In this document: piece by piece, positions 8,421-17,808 of the stretch
Layout: every line of letters begins with the position of its first letter
How positions within the stretch are numbered: the stretch's first letter is position 1
Origin: an uncultured Eubacteriales bacterium
Lineage (GTDB): Bacteria > Bacillota > Clostridia > TANB77 > UBA1234
Assembly: GCA_949283575.1 (NCBI GenBank)
Contig: CASDSU010000035.1
Span: 1 to 64,000 of the forward strand
Direction of reading: 5' to 3'
Length of the DNA: 64,000 bases
Translations under genes and position numbers: made by a program
The notes under the pieces: generated by a model
Told to the model about the DNA's origin: nothing
The model's database searches: none
Seen by the model: the letters and a program-made list of their open reading frames with translations, nothing else

Positions 8421-8906
8421 TTGAATAAAGAAGCAAAAGTTGTTTTGACGATAATGATTACAATTATTGTAATTTATGTAGCGGTGGGATTGTTTAAAAA
8501 TTCGAATAATATTATTGATGGTGAGCAAAATCCAAGTGGTGATATTGAGATAACAAATAGTGGTGATTTTGATAATGAGGATTTAATACATTATGAAGTT
8601 ACAAGTGGTGAAAATGAAGTTATTTTACGTGCCATAACAAGCGGTGATATTAGTACTACAAGATATATTTTTGAAAATGAAAAATTAGTAAGAATTACTG
8701 TAACAGAAGAAGTTGTATCTGGTGATTTTATTGAAGATATTTATAATTCAATGAAGAATGATGAAAATTTTGTGCAAATATATTCAACAATAAATTTAAA
8801 TGATGATATTATTACGTTAGAATTAAAGGAAGAGTATGTAAATGCACTTTCGAGTAGAACGAAAATAGAATTATATGAAGAACTTATAGAATCAATGGAG
8901 AATTAA
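8421..8906 (+). CDS. Unknown membrane-anchored protein with repeated SGD motifs
   Basis: TTG 8421 is eight bases after GAAAGGAGA. The 161 residues begin with a single uncleaved-looking hydrophobic anchor (about 7-25) followed by an acidic extracytoplasmic region. SGD or SGE recurs five times (near 39, 47, 63, 74 and 100). I recognise no family. It ends five bases before the ABC-F gene, so the two may be co-transcribed. Function unknown. Confidence 0.6.
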   Translation: MNKEAKVVLTIMITIIVIYVAVGLFKNSNNIIDGEQNPSGDIEITNSGDFDNEDLIHYEVTSGENEVILRAITSGDISTTRYIFENEKLVRITVTEEVVSGDFIEDIYNSMKNDENFVQIYSTINLNDDIITLELKEEYVNALSSRTKIELYEELIESMEN

Positions 8907-8911
8907 AAGGA

Positions 8912-10816
8912 ATGAATTATAGAATTGTAAATGGCGCGGTTTCATATGGTGCTGAAACAATATTAGAAGAAATAAATATAGAAATTAGAGAAAAAGAAAA
9001 AATCGCTATTGTTGGTCGTAATGGGTGTGGAAAGACTACTTTACTTAAAGCAATAGTTAATAATGAAATGTTAGAAGCTGGGGTTGGGGAAGAAAAATTT
9101 GGAGTATACAAGCAAGGAAATCCTTCAATTGGTTATTTGAAACAGATTGATTTTGAAGATGAAACAAGAACTTTACTTGATGAAATTTTAGAAGTGTATA
9201 AGCCTATAATCGAACTGGAAAATAAAATTGCTAGATTAGAAACAGAACTTAAAGAAAGTACAAATGAAGAGTTAATTAAGGCTTATACAACAGCTCGTGA
9301 TAGATATGAATTTTTAGACGGTTATACATATAAAAAAGAATATCAAACATTAATTAGAAAATTTGGTTTTACTGTTGAAGATGAAAAGAAAAGGATTAAT
9401 GAGTTTTCTGGTGGTCAAAAAACTAGAATTGCATTTATTAAGCTTTTGATTAGTAAACCAGATATTTTGCTTTTAGATGAACCTACAAACCATTTGGATA
9501 TAGATACTATTGAATGGTTGGAAGGATATTTAAAAAGTTATAATCGTGCTGTTGTAATTGTTTCTCATGATAGAATGTTTCTAAATAAAATTGTTGATAA
9601 AGTCTATGAAATTGAATATGCTGCAATTACTGGATATACTGGTAACTATAGCTCATATGAAGAGCAAAAGAAGGTTAATTATGAGAAGCAATTAAAAGAT
9701 TATGAATTTCAACAAAAAGAAATTAAGCGTTTAACAGCAATTGCTGATAGATTTAGATATAAGCCGACTAAAGCTAAGATGGCGCTTTCAAAATTAAAAC
9801 AAATTGAAAGAATGGTAAAAGTTGAAGAACCTAATCGCTATGATTTAAGAACATTTAGTACAAATTTTATTTTGAAAAAACAAAGCGGAAAAAATGTCTT
9901 AAATGTAAATCAGCTTGAAATTGGATATGATAAGCCGATTGCTACGATTAATTTTAATTTGTTAAAAGGACAAAAGCTTGGTGTCATTGGTGCCAATGGA
10001 ATTGGAAAATCTACATTTTTGAAAACGTTAATGAGTAAGGTTGAACCTATATCTGGAGATTTTGAATTTGGATATAATGTAGAAAAACAATATTTTGATC
10101 AAGAGTTAGCCTTTATTAATTCTTCGAGAACTATATTTGATGAATTTAGTTCGACGTTTCCAGCTTTAAATGACAGAGAAGTTAGGAATGCATTAGCATC
10201 ATTTTTATTTACAGGTGAAGACGTTTTTAAAGAGATTTCTGTTTTGTCTGGTGGAGAAAAAGTTCGTTTGAAACTTTGTGAAATATTTAAGAAAGGTCCT
10301 AATTTATTATTATTAGATGAACCAACAAATCATATGGATATTTTAGGAAAAGAAAGTCTAGAGCGAATTTTAAATAAATACGAAGGAACATTAATTTTTG
10401 TGTCGCATGATAGATATTTTGTAAGTAAAATAGCTAATGCTTTGTTAATTTTTGAAAATGATAAAGTTACATTTTTTGATGGGAATTATGATGAATACAT
10501 AGAAAAAAGGCAAAAAGAAAGCGAAGAAGAGCAGATTGTAATTGTTAAAGAAAAAGAAAAGAAGAATGCTACAAATTCTTATTTTGTGAATAAAGAAAAA
10601 AATAAAATAAGTAATAGAATTAAAAAAATTGAAGAACAAATAAATCAAAAAGAGCTTGAAATATCTAAATTTGAACAGGAAATGCAAAAGGAAGAGGTGT
10701 GCGCAGATTATATAAAACTTTCGGAAATTCAAGATAAGATTAAAAGTGTAACAAATGAAATTAAATTATTGATGACTGAATGGGAAGAACTTGGAACGAA
10801 ACTTGAGTCAATGTAA
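8912..10816 (+). CDS. ABC-F family ATPase (ribosome-associated type)
   Basis: 634 residues with two ABC cassettes and no membrane segments. Cassette 1: Walker A GRNGCGKT (35-42), signature SGGQ (166-169), Walker B LLLDEPTNHLD. Cassette 2: Walker A GANGIGKS (from 360), LSGGEK, LLLDEPTNHMD. The cassettes are joined by a basic linker, and a lysine/glutamate-rich coiled coil fills the C-terminal 90 residues. ABC-F proteins bind the ribosomal E site and act as translation factors or antibiotic-protection proteins; the overall form (YdiF/Uup-like) favours a housekeeping factor. A GGAG about 11 bases upstream is the likely ribosome site. Confidence 0.92.
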   Translation: MNYRIVNGAVSYGAETILEEINIEIREKEKIAIVGRNGCGKTTLLKAIVNNEMLEAGVGEEKFGVYKQGNPSIGYLKQIDFEDETRTLLDEILEVYKPIIELENKIARLETELKESTNEELIKAYTTARDRYEFLDGYTYKKEYQTLIRKFGFTVEDEKKRINEFSGGQKTRIAFIKLLISKPDILLLDEPTNHLDIDTIEWLEGYLKSYNRAVVIVSHDRMFLNKIVDKVYEIEYAAITGYTGNYSSYEEQKKVNYEKQLKDYEFQQKEIKRLTAIADRFRYKPTKAKMALSKLKQIERMVKVEEPNRYDLRTFSTNFILKKQSGKNVLNVNQLEIGYDKPIATINFNLLKGQKLGVIGANGIGKSTFLKTLMSKVEPISGDFEFGYNVEKQYFDQELAFINSSRTIFDEFSSTFPALNDREVRNALASFLFTGEDVFKEISVLSGGEKVRLKLCEIFKKGPNLLLLDEPTNHMDILGKESLERILNKYEGTLIFVSHDRYFVSKIANALLIFENDKVTFFDGNYDEYIEKRQKESEEEQIVIVKEKEKKNATNSYFVNKEKNKISNRIKKIEEQINQKELEISKFEQEMQKEEVCADYIKLSEIQDKIKSVTNEIKLLMTEWEELGTKLESM

Positions 10817-10846
10817 GAAATTTTAAAGCACAAAGGAGAAATTGAT

Positions 10847-13800
10847 ATGTACGATGAAGTGTTATATAGCAATGGTGTAGATTTTTGTGAACAAATTTTA
10901 AAAAGATGGTTGAATGAGTGTAATGATGCATCAAATAATAGTGGTTATAAGGTATTCCTGCCTAAAATGAAATTTGTGAATTCGGAACTTGTTTTTGAGT
11001 TTCCTATTTATACATTAGAAACGGATAAGTGTCCAATTGTTGGAACGGTATTTTTTAACGTGACAAAAAATTCCGTAGAAAAAATTGAAAGAGTTTTTTC
11101 TGGTTTATTTACTGGAGCAGTTATTACTTTCAAATTAGAAGAGTATAAAGAAAGTGTAATGTTTGTTTATAAAGTTTTATGCTTAGAACTTAATAAAGAA
11201 AGAGTAAAAGAATATTCAGAGCAAGTTGAAAAGCATAAAATAGAAATAGAGAAGAATATTGATGCATATTATGAAACTTTGAAAAAAATACCATACAAAG
11301 AGTTTCAAATGAATCAACCTGCAACTAATAATGGTGTAATTTTAAAAGAAGCTCAATCAAACATGAATACTCTTTCAAATCCAGTTGTTGATGAAGTGAC
11401 TAATACGAATGTAGTTATAACTGATGAAATAAAAAAATCAGATGATGAAAAAGAAAAATCAGATTTTGATATTGCAATGGAACTTATGGAAGGAAATAAT
11501 TCGGAAAATAAAAAGTATGATTTTGAATGGAAAGCAAAGTATAATTTAAAATATATAACTGATGATGCTTTAGAACTTGCATACATGCTTATAAAACGTG
11601 GAGCTATAGAGTTGAAACCAGGAGTGCGAGATAAAAAAGATAAAAACGGAAATCTTTATAAAGAGAAATTTGTTACTATTGTATCTGATATAAAAAGTTT
11701 TTGTAATTATGACGATTCAACTATTTCAAGTGTAAAATATCAAATTGAAAAAGAGGAAAAAAATAATATTCCTTCTACAATTTTTAATGCGAAACGCGGA
11801 GAATGGACTATATATGGAAATCCTTATCTTGATAATATTTGTTTTGGATGTAAATTTAAAGCTTGTCCAAAACAGTTGGCAGCATATATTTTGTATCTGA
11901 AAAATACTGGTAAGTTGCAACAAACGCTTGAAGAACGAAAAGCATTTAGAGAAAACGAAAATATAGATGACTCTATTTTTAGATTTAAATGGGAAGTTGA
12001 AGATGGGTTAAAATTTGTAGATGAGAAAATTTATAATTATGCAGAAGAGTTGGTAAAAAGAAATATCGTATATGTTGAAACAGTATTAAGTGAAGATAAA
12101 TGGGTAAAGATTAGATCAACATTAGGTTGTAATGATTTTAAACTTATGAATGCAGATATAGAACAATTGCCTGCAAATGCAGATTTTAAGGATCTCAGAG
12201 GAAGTTTAACTCGTACTGTATCTAAAGAAAAGTTTACTTTTTGTGATGCATATACTTGCTTACTAAATTCATGTCCTTATGAAATCGCGGGATACATATA
12301 CTATTTGAGAAAATCAGGTAAGGAAAGTCAGATTGCTGAAGACAGAAAGTATTATGCTGAAAACAGAGAAGCGATAGAAAAAACAATTGAAGAAAATAAG
12401 CAAAAAGCGTTACAAAAATTAGCTAATAATAAAAATGATATTTTAGATAGATTTGGTGAATTTAAAAATACAATAAATAATATCAAGAATCTTGTAGATG
12501 ATTTAGCTAATAAACAACTTTCGAATTTACATTGTTTTATTCAAAATGATGATGAAGTTGAAAGAAATAAATTTGTAAATAAGATTTATAATGAATTAAA
12601 AAATTCTGAAAAAATAATAAAAAGCCGTAGTATGTCACTTCAGAATTTTATGGCGATGAATGTGCATTTTTCTAGTGCAGGATATACAGATAAAGATGGA
12701 AATCCTTTGAGAGATAGAAAGGGAGTTGGGTATATAGCTGATCACCAGGTTAAGTATACGTTGGCTGAAGAAAAAACACTATATATTTTAGATAATGTTA
12801 CAGAATTTATTAATGACTATAATGTGTATAAGAGAATTGTTCCCGATTATGCAAGTGCTGAAATTAAAAAGAAACAATTTGAACATGTTATAAGATTATT
12901 AACTAACATTTCTGATTCATATATTATTATTCTAGGAACTGAAAAAGAAAAGGATGCGCTACTTGGTTTAGATTCAAGGCTTCAATATATATACAATAAC
13001 TCAATATATGTAATTCCGGGCTTATCGATTGATGAAATGTTTGAGTTATATAAAGCCAATATTAAGGCTGAATTATTAAATGAATTTAGAGCTAATGAAG
13101 AAACTTATAAAACACAATTTTCTGACTATGTTAGCTTAAATAAGGCCTTTATTCCTTTTTCAGATCGAGAATTAGTTGACTATTTGACAATGTATACGAA
13201 TTCGAAAGATGGTATAGAGTTTCCTGAAAATGTGTATAAGAAGGAAACTATAGATGAAGCCTTGAAAAATATTATTGGTCTTCAATCTGTTAAAGATAAA
13301 TTAAAAGAATTTGAAAAATATATGTTATTCCAAGTTAAAGCTAAGGCAAATGATATGAAGCTTAAGTCTTCGAATATGCATATGATATTTACGGGAAATC
13401 CTGGTACTGGTAAGACTACATTTGCAAGAATTATGGCTAAAATGTTGTATGACTTAGGAATGCTTAAAGAAAATAAATTAATTGAGGTTGAGAAAAAGGA
13501 TTTAATTGCTTCATATATTGGACAAACTGCTCCGAAAACTGCTGAAGTTATTGAAAAAGCTATTGGTGGTGTTTTATTTATTGATGAAGCTTATAGTTTG
13601 ACAGAAGGAAAGGATTCTTTTGGAAAAGAAGCAATTGCTACTTTAATAAAAGCAATGGAAGATAGAAAAGACGAACTTGTTGTTATATTTGCAGGATATA
13701 AAGATGAGATGAAAACTTTTATGGACAGTAATGCAGGTATAACATCAAGAATTGGATATACTTTTGATTTTCCAGATTATACACCTGAAGAACTTGTACA

Positions 13801-16264
13801 AATTTTTAATGTTAAAATGAAAAACATGGGTTTTGAAATTGAAGAGGGTGTTGAACCGCAAATTGAAAATATTTGTGAATATTTTTCAAAGAGAAAATCA
13901 TTTGGAAATGGTAGATTTATAGATAAACTTACACAAGAAATGATAATAAAGCATTCGACGCATGATAATGCAGATATAAGAAAAATTACAGTCGCAGATA
14001 TTCCATCAATGGAGCAATTAACGAATTCTTCTAATAACAATGATAAATCAGCACTGGAAGAACAACTTAAAAATATTGTGGGAATGCAATCTGTTAAAGA
14101 CAAATTAGTTAATTTTGAAAAATATGTTTCATTTAACAAAAAGGCTGTTACAGCTGGACTAGATATTCCAAATTCTAATATGCACATGATATTTACCGGA
14201 AATCCTGGAACAGGAAAGACTGCAATAGCAAGGATTGTAGCTAAGATGCTTTTTGATATTGGTGTAATTTACGAAAATAAATTAATTGAGGTTGAAAGAA
14301 AAGATTTAGTAGCAGAATATACAGGACAAACAGCGCCAAAAACAAATGAAGTAATAGAAAAAGCAATGGGTGGAGTTTTGTTTATTGATGAAGCGTACAC
14401 TTTGGCTGAAGGAAAAGATTCTTTTGGTAAAGAAGCAATTGCGACGTTAATAAAAGCAATGGAAGATCATAAAGGTGAATTCATCGTGATTTTCGCAGGA
14501 TATAGAGATGAAATGAAAACGTTTACTGATATGAATCCTGGAATTGCTTCTAGAATAGGATATACATTTGAGTTCCCGGATTATACAGCAGATGAACTTT
14601 TAGAAATATTCAAAAGAAAAGTTGCAAAGATTGGCTTTGAACTTGCAGATGATATTGAAAAAGAAATTATAAATATTTGCAGTTATTTTTCAAAAAGAAA
14701 AGCTTTTGGAAATGGTAGATTTGTAGATAAATTAATTCAAGAGACTATAATGAAACATACAATGAATGAAAGTGACAATATAAAATTAATTACTCTTCAA
14801 GATATTCCATCAATAGTTGAATTAAATCCAAGCAGAAAAGATTTAAATTATGATGCACAGGAGTTTTTGAATAAGATTGTTGGAATGAAAGATTTAAAAG
14901 ATAAAATTGCTGAATTTACAGAGTACATAAAATTTGTTAAAGATGCTCAAAATGCTGGAATAAATATTCCAAATCAAAATATGCATATGATATTTACTGG
15001 AAATCCAGGAACAGGAAAGACCACTGTTGCAAGGGTTATGGCAAAATTGTTGTTTGATATGGGATTTATTCATGAAAATAAATTGGTTGAAGTTGAAAGA
15101 AAAGATTTGGTTGCTGGATATATTGGTCAAACTGCGCCAAAGACAAATGAAGTAATAGAAAAAGCAATGGGTGGAGTTTTGTTTATAGATGAAGCTTATA
15201 CACTTGCTCAAGGAAGAAAATCTGGAAATGATTATGGTGCTGAAGCAATTGCAACTTTAATAAAAGCAATGGAAGATCATAAAGGTGAATTTATAGTGAT
15301 TTTTGCAGGATACAAAGATGAGATGAGAGACTTTTTAGATATTAATCCTGGAATAGCTTCAAGAGTGGGATATACTTTTGATTTTCCAGATTATTCTGCA
15401 GCTGAACTTGAAGAAATTTTTTATAGAAAAATTGAAGATTTAGGATTCAAAGTTGATGAAGGGGCAAAGAAAAATGTGCATGATGTGATGCAATATTTTG
15501 AAAGCGTTGAAAATATTGGAAATGGTAGATTTGCAGATAAGGTTGTTCAAAACACATTACTTAAAATGGCGAAAAATAGAGTCGAGAACTTGGCTATGGT
15601 GATGCCACAGCATATACCAACGATTAATGAAATGACAACTACGTTGCTTGGTGGGGAAGATATGATAGATCCATCTAAGATTAGCAAAGAGTCATTACGA
15701 AAGACAGCAGCGCATGAAACAGGACATGCTGCTATTGCTTATTTATTGAATAAGAAACCTGGAATAAAGAAAATAACTGTAAAAGCAGAAGGAAGAGGTT
15801 CACTAGGATATGTTGATTTTTCAAACCGAGATGAAAATGTTATATACAGAAAAAGTTATATGTTAAATAAAATAAAGGAACTAATGGCAGGTATGGTCGC
15901 AGAGGATGTTTATTTTGGAGAACATGCAAATGGCAATACTTCTGATTTGGAGAGAGCAACTGCGTATACATATAACATGGTAACTAAATTTGGCATGTCT
16001 GATCTTGGTTATGTTCAAATAAGAAGACCAGAAGGTGAAGTAGCAAAAATGGTTTTTGAAGAACAAAATAGAATACTAAAACAATGTTATGATGAAACTT
16101 TTGAATTAATAAAACAAAATAAATCAAAGATGGATAATGTTGTAGAATATTTATTAATTCATGGAGATATGACTGAAGAGGAATTTATACGAGAATTCGA
16201 AAGAAATAGTGAATCAGATACTTTGAATACAGAATTAGTTGATACAAATAATTGGCATGCATAA
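10847..16264 (+). CDS. Giant triple-AAA (SpoVK/CbxX type) protein with C-terminal M41-like protease domain
   Basis: 1805 residues, ATG 10847 eight bases after AAAGGAG. Order: an N-terminal domain (1-190); a duplicated module of about 130 residues with a Cys triad each (Cys332/335/340 and Cys466/471/476, each followed by a YILYL/YIYYL helix); a divergent ATPase-like region (about 545-760) without a clear Walker A; then three close copies of a CbxX/SpoVK AAA domain with Walker A GNPGTGKT at 850, 1118 and 1385, and Walker B VLFIDEAY in each. Last comes a zinc-protease domain with HETGH (1623-1627) and SDLERAT with Asp1700, matching the FtsH/M41 metal ligands, followed by the FtsH-like NMVTKFGMS. 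No membrane segment is seen, unlike FtsH. I infer an ATP-driven cytoplasmic remodelling or proteolysis machine on one chain; the substrate is unknown. Confidence 0.85.
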   Translation: MYDEVLYSNGVDFCEQILKRWLNECNDASNNSGYKVFLPKMKFVNSELVFEFPIYTLETDKCPIVGTVFFNVTKNSVEKIERVFSGLFTGAVITFKLEEYKESVMFVYKVLCLELNKERVKEYSEQVEKHKIEIEKNIDAYYETLKKIPYKEFQMNQPATNNGVILKEAQSNMNTLSNPVVDEVTNTNVVITDEIKKSDDEKEKSDFDIAMELMEGNNSENKKYDFEWKAKYNLKYITDDALELAYMLIKRGAIELKPGVRDKKDKNGNLYKEKFVTIVSDIKSFCNYDDSTISSVKYQIEKEEKNNIPSTIFNAKRGEWTIYGNPYLDNICFGCKFKACPKQLAAYILYLKNTGKLQQTLEERKAFRENENIDDSIFRFKWEVEDGLKFVDEKIYNYAEELVKRNIVYVETVLSEDKWVKIRSTLGCNDFKLMNADIEQLPANADFKDLRGSLTRTVSKEKFTFCDAYTCLLNSCPYEIAGYIYYLRKSGKESQIAEDRKYYAENREAIEKTIEENKQKALQKLANNKNDILDRFGEFKNTINNIKNLVDDLANKQLSNLHCFIQNDDEVERNKFVNKIYNELKNSEKIIKSRSMSLQNFMAMNVHFSSAGYTDKDGNPLRDRKGVGYIADHQVKYTLAEEKTLYILDNVTEFINDYNVYKRIVPDYASAEIKKKQFEHVIRLLTNISDSYIIILGTEKEKDALLGLDSRLQYIYNNSIYVIPGLSIDEMFELYKANIKAELLNEFRANEETYKTQFSDYVSLNKAFIPFSDRELVDYLTMYTNSKDGIEFPENVYKKETIDEALKNIIGLQSVKDKLKEFEKYMLFQVKAKANDMKLKSSNMHMIFTGNPGTGKTTFARIMAKMLYDLGMLKENKLIEVEKKDLIASYIGQTAPKTAEVIEKAIGGVLFIDEAYSLTEGKDSFGKEAIATLIKAMEDRKDELVVIFAGYKDEMKTFMDSNAGITSRIGYTFDFPDYTPEELVQIFNVKMKNMGFEIEEGVEPQIENICEYFSKRKSFGNGRFIDKLTQEMIIKHSTHDNADIRKITVADIPSMEQLTNSSNNNDKSALEEQLKNIVGMQSVKDKLVNFEKYVSFNKKAVTAGLDIPNSNMHMIFTGNPGTGKTAIARIVAKMLFDIGVIYENKLIEVERKDLVAEYTGQTAPKTNEVIEKAMGGVLFIDEAYTLAEGKDSFGKEAIATLIKAMEDHKGEFIVIFAGYRDEMKTFTDMNPGIASRIGYTFEFPDYTADELLEIFKRKVAKIGFELADDIEKEIINICSYFSKRKAFGNGRFVDKLIQETIMKHTMNESDNIKLITLQDIPSIVELNPSRKDLNYDAQEFLNKIVGMKDLKDKIAEFTEYIKFVKDAQNAGINIPNQNMHMIFTGNPGTGKTTVARVMAKLLFDMGFIHENKLVEVERKDLVAGYIGQTAPKTNEVIEKAMGGVLFIDEAYTLAQGRKSGNDYGAEAIATLIKAMEDHKGEFIVIFAGYKDEMRDFLDINPGIASRVGYTFDFPDYSAAELEEIFYRKIEDLGFKVDEGAKKNVHDVMQYFESVENIGNGRFADKVVQNTLLKMAKNRVENLAMVMPQHIPTINEMTTTLLGGEDMIDPSKISKESLRKTAAHETGHAAIAYLLNKKPGIKKITVKAEGRGSLGYVDFSNRDENVIYRKSYMLNKIKELMAGMVAEDVYFGEHANGNTSDLERATAYTYNMVTKFGMSDLGYVQIRRPEGEVAKMVFEEQNRILKQCYDETFELIKQNKSKMDNVVEYLLIHGDMTEEEFIREFERNSESDTLNTELVDTNNWHA

Positions 16265-16281
16265 AGAAAGAAGGAGTTAAA

Positions 16282-16758
16282 ATGGAAGAAAAAACAAACG
16301 TAATGAGGATTTTGGATAAAAGCAAAATTAAATATAATCACTATTCGTATGTAGGGACTAATGCAGTGAGTGGAGTAGAAGTAGCAAGTGTTTTAAATCA
16401 GGACCCTAATCATGTTTTTAAAACTCTTGTAACAACGGGTAAAACAAATACTCATTACGTTTTTGTTATTCCAGTTAACAAAGAATTAGATTTGAAAAAA
16501 GCTGCTAAAAGTGTAGGTGAAAAAAACATTGAAATGTTGAAACAAAAAGATTTATTGCCGCTTACAGGATATATTCATGGTGGGTGTTCGCCAATAGGAA
16601 TGAAAAAGTTTTTTAGAACGGTTATAGATAAAAGTTCTGAAAATTATGAAACAATAATATTTAGTGCTGGTAAAATTGGATACCAGGTTGAAGTAAGGAT
16701 GGCGGACTTAAGTAAAATAATACGATTTGAAATCGCTGATGTAATAACTAATATATAA
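16282..16758 (+). CDS. ybaK: YbaK/EbsC family Cys-tRNA(Pro)/Cys-tRNA(Cys) deacylase
   Basis: 158 residues from ATG 16282 behind AAGGAG; an earlier in-frame ATG at 16252 overlaps the giant gene. The sequence has the YbaK core: the conserved lysine strand HVFKTLVT, YVFVIPVNKELDLKKAAK, and the GGCSPIGMKK loop. Family members hydrolyse mischarged Cys-tRNA(Pro), removing cysteine wrongly attached by ProRS. It is cytoplasmic and of usual length. It lies directly downstream of the AAA/M41 gene but need not be functionally linked. Confidence 0.9.
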   Translation: MEEKTNVMRILDKSKIKYNHYSYVGTNAVSGVEVASVLNQDPNHVFKTLVTTGKTNTHYVFVIPVNKELDLKKAAKSVGEKNIEMLKQKDLLPLTGYIHGGCSPIGMKKFFRTVIDKSSENYETIIFSAGKIGYQVEVRMADLSKIIRFEIADVITNI

Positions 16759-16767
16759 GGAGAAACT

Positions 16768-17520
16768 ATGAAGAATAAAATTTGGTATATTTTAATAACA
16801 TTTATGGTAATTCTATGTAGCTATACTTGCGTATTTGCTTCGAGCGTTTGTGTGCATGTTTTTAACTTTTCGAAAATGGAATGTGAAAGATGTGGCGAGG
16901 TATTAACTTTAAATGCTGGTATTGATGGAAGAGCTGCTGTCGCTAATGGCCCACGATTGATTGAAAATAAGCCCTACAGTGCAAATTTTATATTTAATAA
17001 TAAAATCGATATAAAGAATAGAATTGAATGCAAAATAATTGATGAAAAAGGTAGAATAAAACAATTCGCGACGATGAATGGAAATCCTGTTCAATTATAT
17101 TATGATGGAAAGTTTATAGTTGAAGTCCAAAATGTTGATACTGTTTTAGAAGAAAAGATAACAACATATGATGGAAAAGAATGGACGATACATTGGACTG
17201 GTTCTGATGTGGTTGAATATTCTCAGAATGAAGAGGGAAAATGGATAATAATAGACCATTATAATGAGAAAGAAAAAATATTTGATGAATATTATGTTAG
17301 TACAAAGGTTGCAAAAGAAACATGCGAAGAGTTTACTGGACTGGAATGTTGGTATGATGTTTCAGAAGAATATGGCAAATTGTTCTTTTATTACATAAAT
17401 GGAACAATTGGTAGTGGCTCTTCAAGTGTATTAGAAGCAATAAAAGATTCAAATGGAGAGTGGTTTGTTTCAATAAAATCGCTAAATAGCGATATATGGA
17501 TGCATGTAGTTAATCATTAA
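16768..17520 (+). CDS. Unknown secreted protein with an N-terminal Cys/His knuckle
   Basis: 250 residues with a clear signal peptide (about 1-26, ending VFASS). Right after the cleavage site comes C-x-H-x8-C-x2-C (CVHVFNFSKMECERCGEV), which could bind zinc or form disulfides. The rest is a mixed beta-rich region with many aromatic residues and no family I recognise. AAGGAG precedes ATG 16768, nine bases after the ybaK stop. It is the last gene before the 5S rRNA promoter. Confidence 0.65.
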   Translation: MKNKIWYILITFMVILCSYTCVFASSVCVHVFNFSKMECERCGEVLTLNAGIDGRAAVANGPRLIENKPYSANFIFNNKIDIKNRIECKIIDEKGRIKQFATMNGNPVQLYYDGKFIVEVQNVDTVLEEKITTYDGKEWTIHWTGSDVVEYSQNEEGKWIIIDHYNEKEKIFDEYYVSTKVAKETCEEFTGLECWYDVSEEYGKLFFYYINGTIGSGSSSVLEAIKDSNGEWFVSIKSLNSDIWMHVVNH

Positions 17521-17539
17521 AAAATAAATTAAAAAAATA

Positions 17540-17568
17540 TTGACAAGAATAAGTTAAAGAGGTATACT
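17540..17568 (+). promoter_or_regulatory. Promoter of 5S rRNA-tRNA-Asn
   Basis: A perfect TTGACA (17540-17545) and TATACT (17563-17568) with 17-base spacing, about eight bases before the 5S gene. Confidence 0.85.
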
Positions 17569-17573
17569 AAAAA

Positions 17574-17690
17574 ACGTGGTGAAGATGTATCCGAGGTCAC
17601 ACCTGTTCCCATCCCGAACACAGAAGTTAAGCTCGAGATAGCCGAAAATAGTAAGGGGATGCCCCTTGTGAAAATAGGGTTTTGCCACAT
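17574..17690 (+). rRNA. rrf: 5S ribosomal RNA
   Basis: About 115 bases with the diagnostic 5S core CCATCCCGAACACAGAAG followed by TTAAGCTC, and complementary ends GTGG (17576) and CCAC (17685-17688). No 16S or 23S gene is adjacent, so this is a solitary 5S-tRNA unit. Confidence 0.95.
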
Positions 17691-17696
17691 TTATAT

Positions 17697-17772
17697 TCCT
17701 CTTTAGCTCAGTTGGTAGAGCGCCCGGCTGTTAACCGGTAGGTCGTAGGTTCGAGTCCTACAAGGGGAGCCA
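17697..17772 (+). tRNA. tRNA-Asn (GTT), CCA encoded
   Basis: A complete cloverleaf: acceptor TCCTCTT with AAGGGGA, D arm TAGCTCAGTTGGTAGAGC, anticodon loop CTGTTAA with anticodon GTT at 17730-17732, T arm GGTTCGAGTCC, discriminator G and encoded CCA (17770-17772). The outermost anticodon-stem pair (27-43) is a C-T mismatch. Confidence 0.95.
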
Positions 17773-17776
17773 AAAA

Positions 17777-17808
17777 ATGCAGATAGCTTTTGCTATCTGT
17801 ATTTTTTT
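17777..17808 (+). terminator. Terminator of the 5S-tRNA unit
   Basis: ATGCAGATAGC and GCTATCTGTAT pair around TTTT, followed by seven T. It starts four bases after the tRNA CCA end. Confidence 0.9.

Noticed and set aside
10445-10732. Open stretch on the minus strand opposite the ABC-F C-terminus, Phe/Ile-rich
   Set aside because: It is the antisense of a Lys/Glu-rich coiled coil; no ribosome site, and the plus-strand protein is clear.
17574-17690. Full rRNA operon
   Set aside because: Only 5S is present; no 16S or 23S sequence flanks it.
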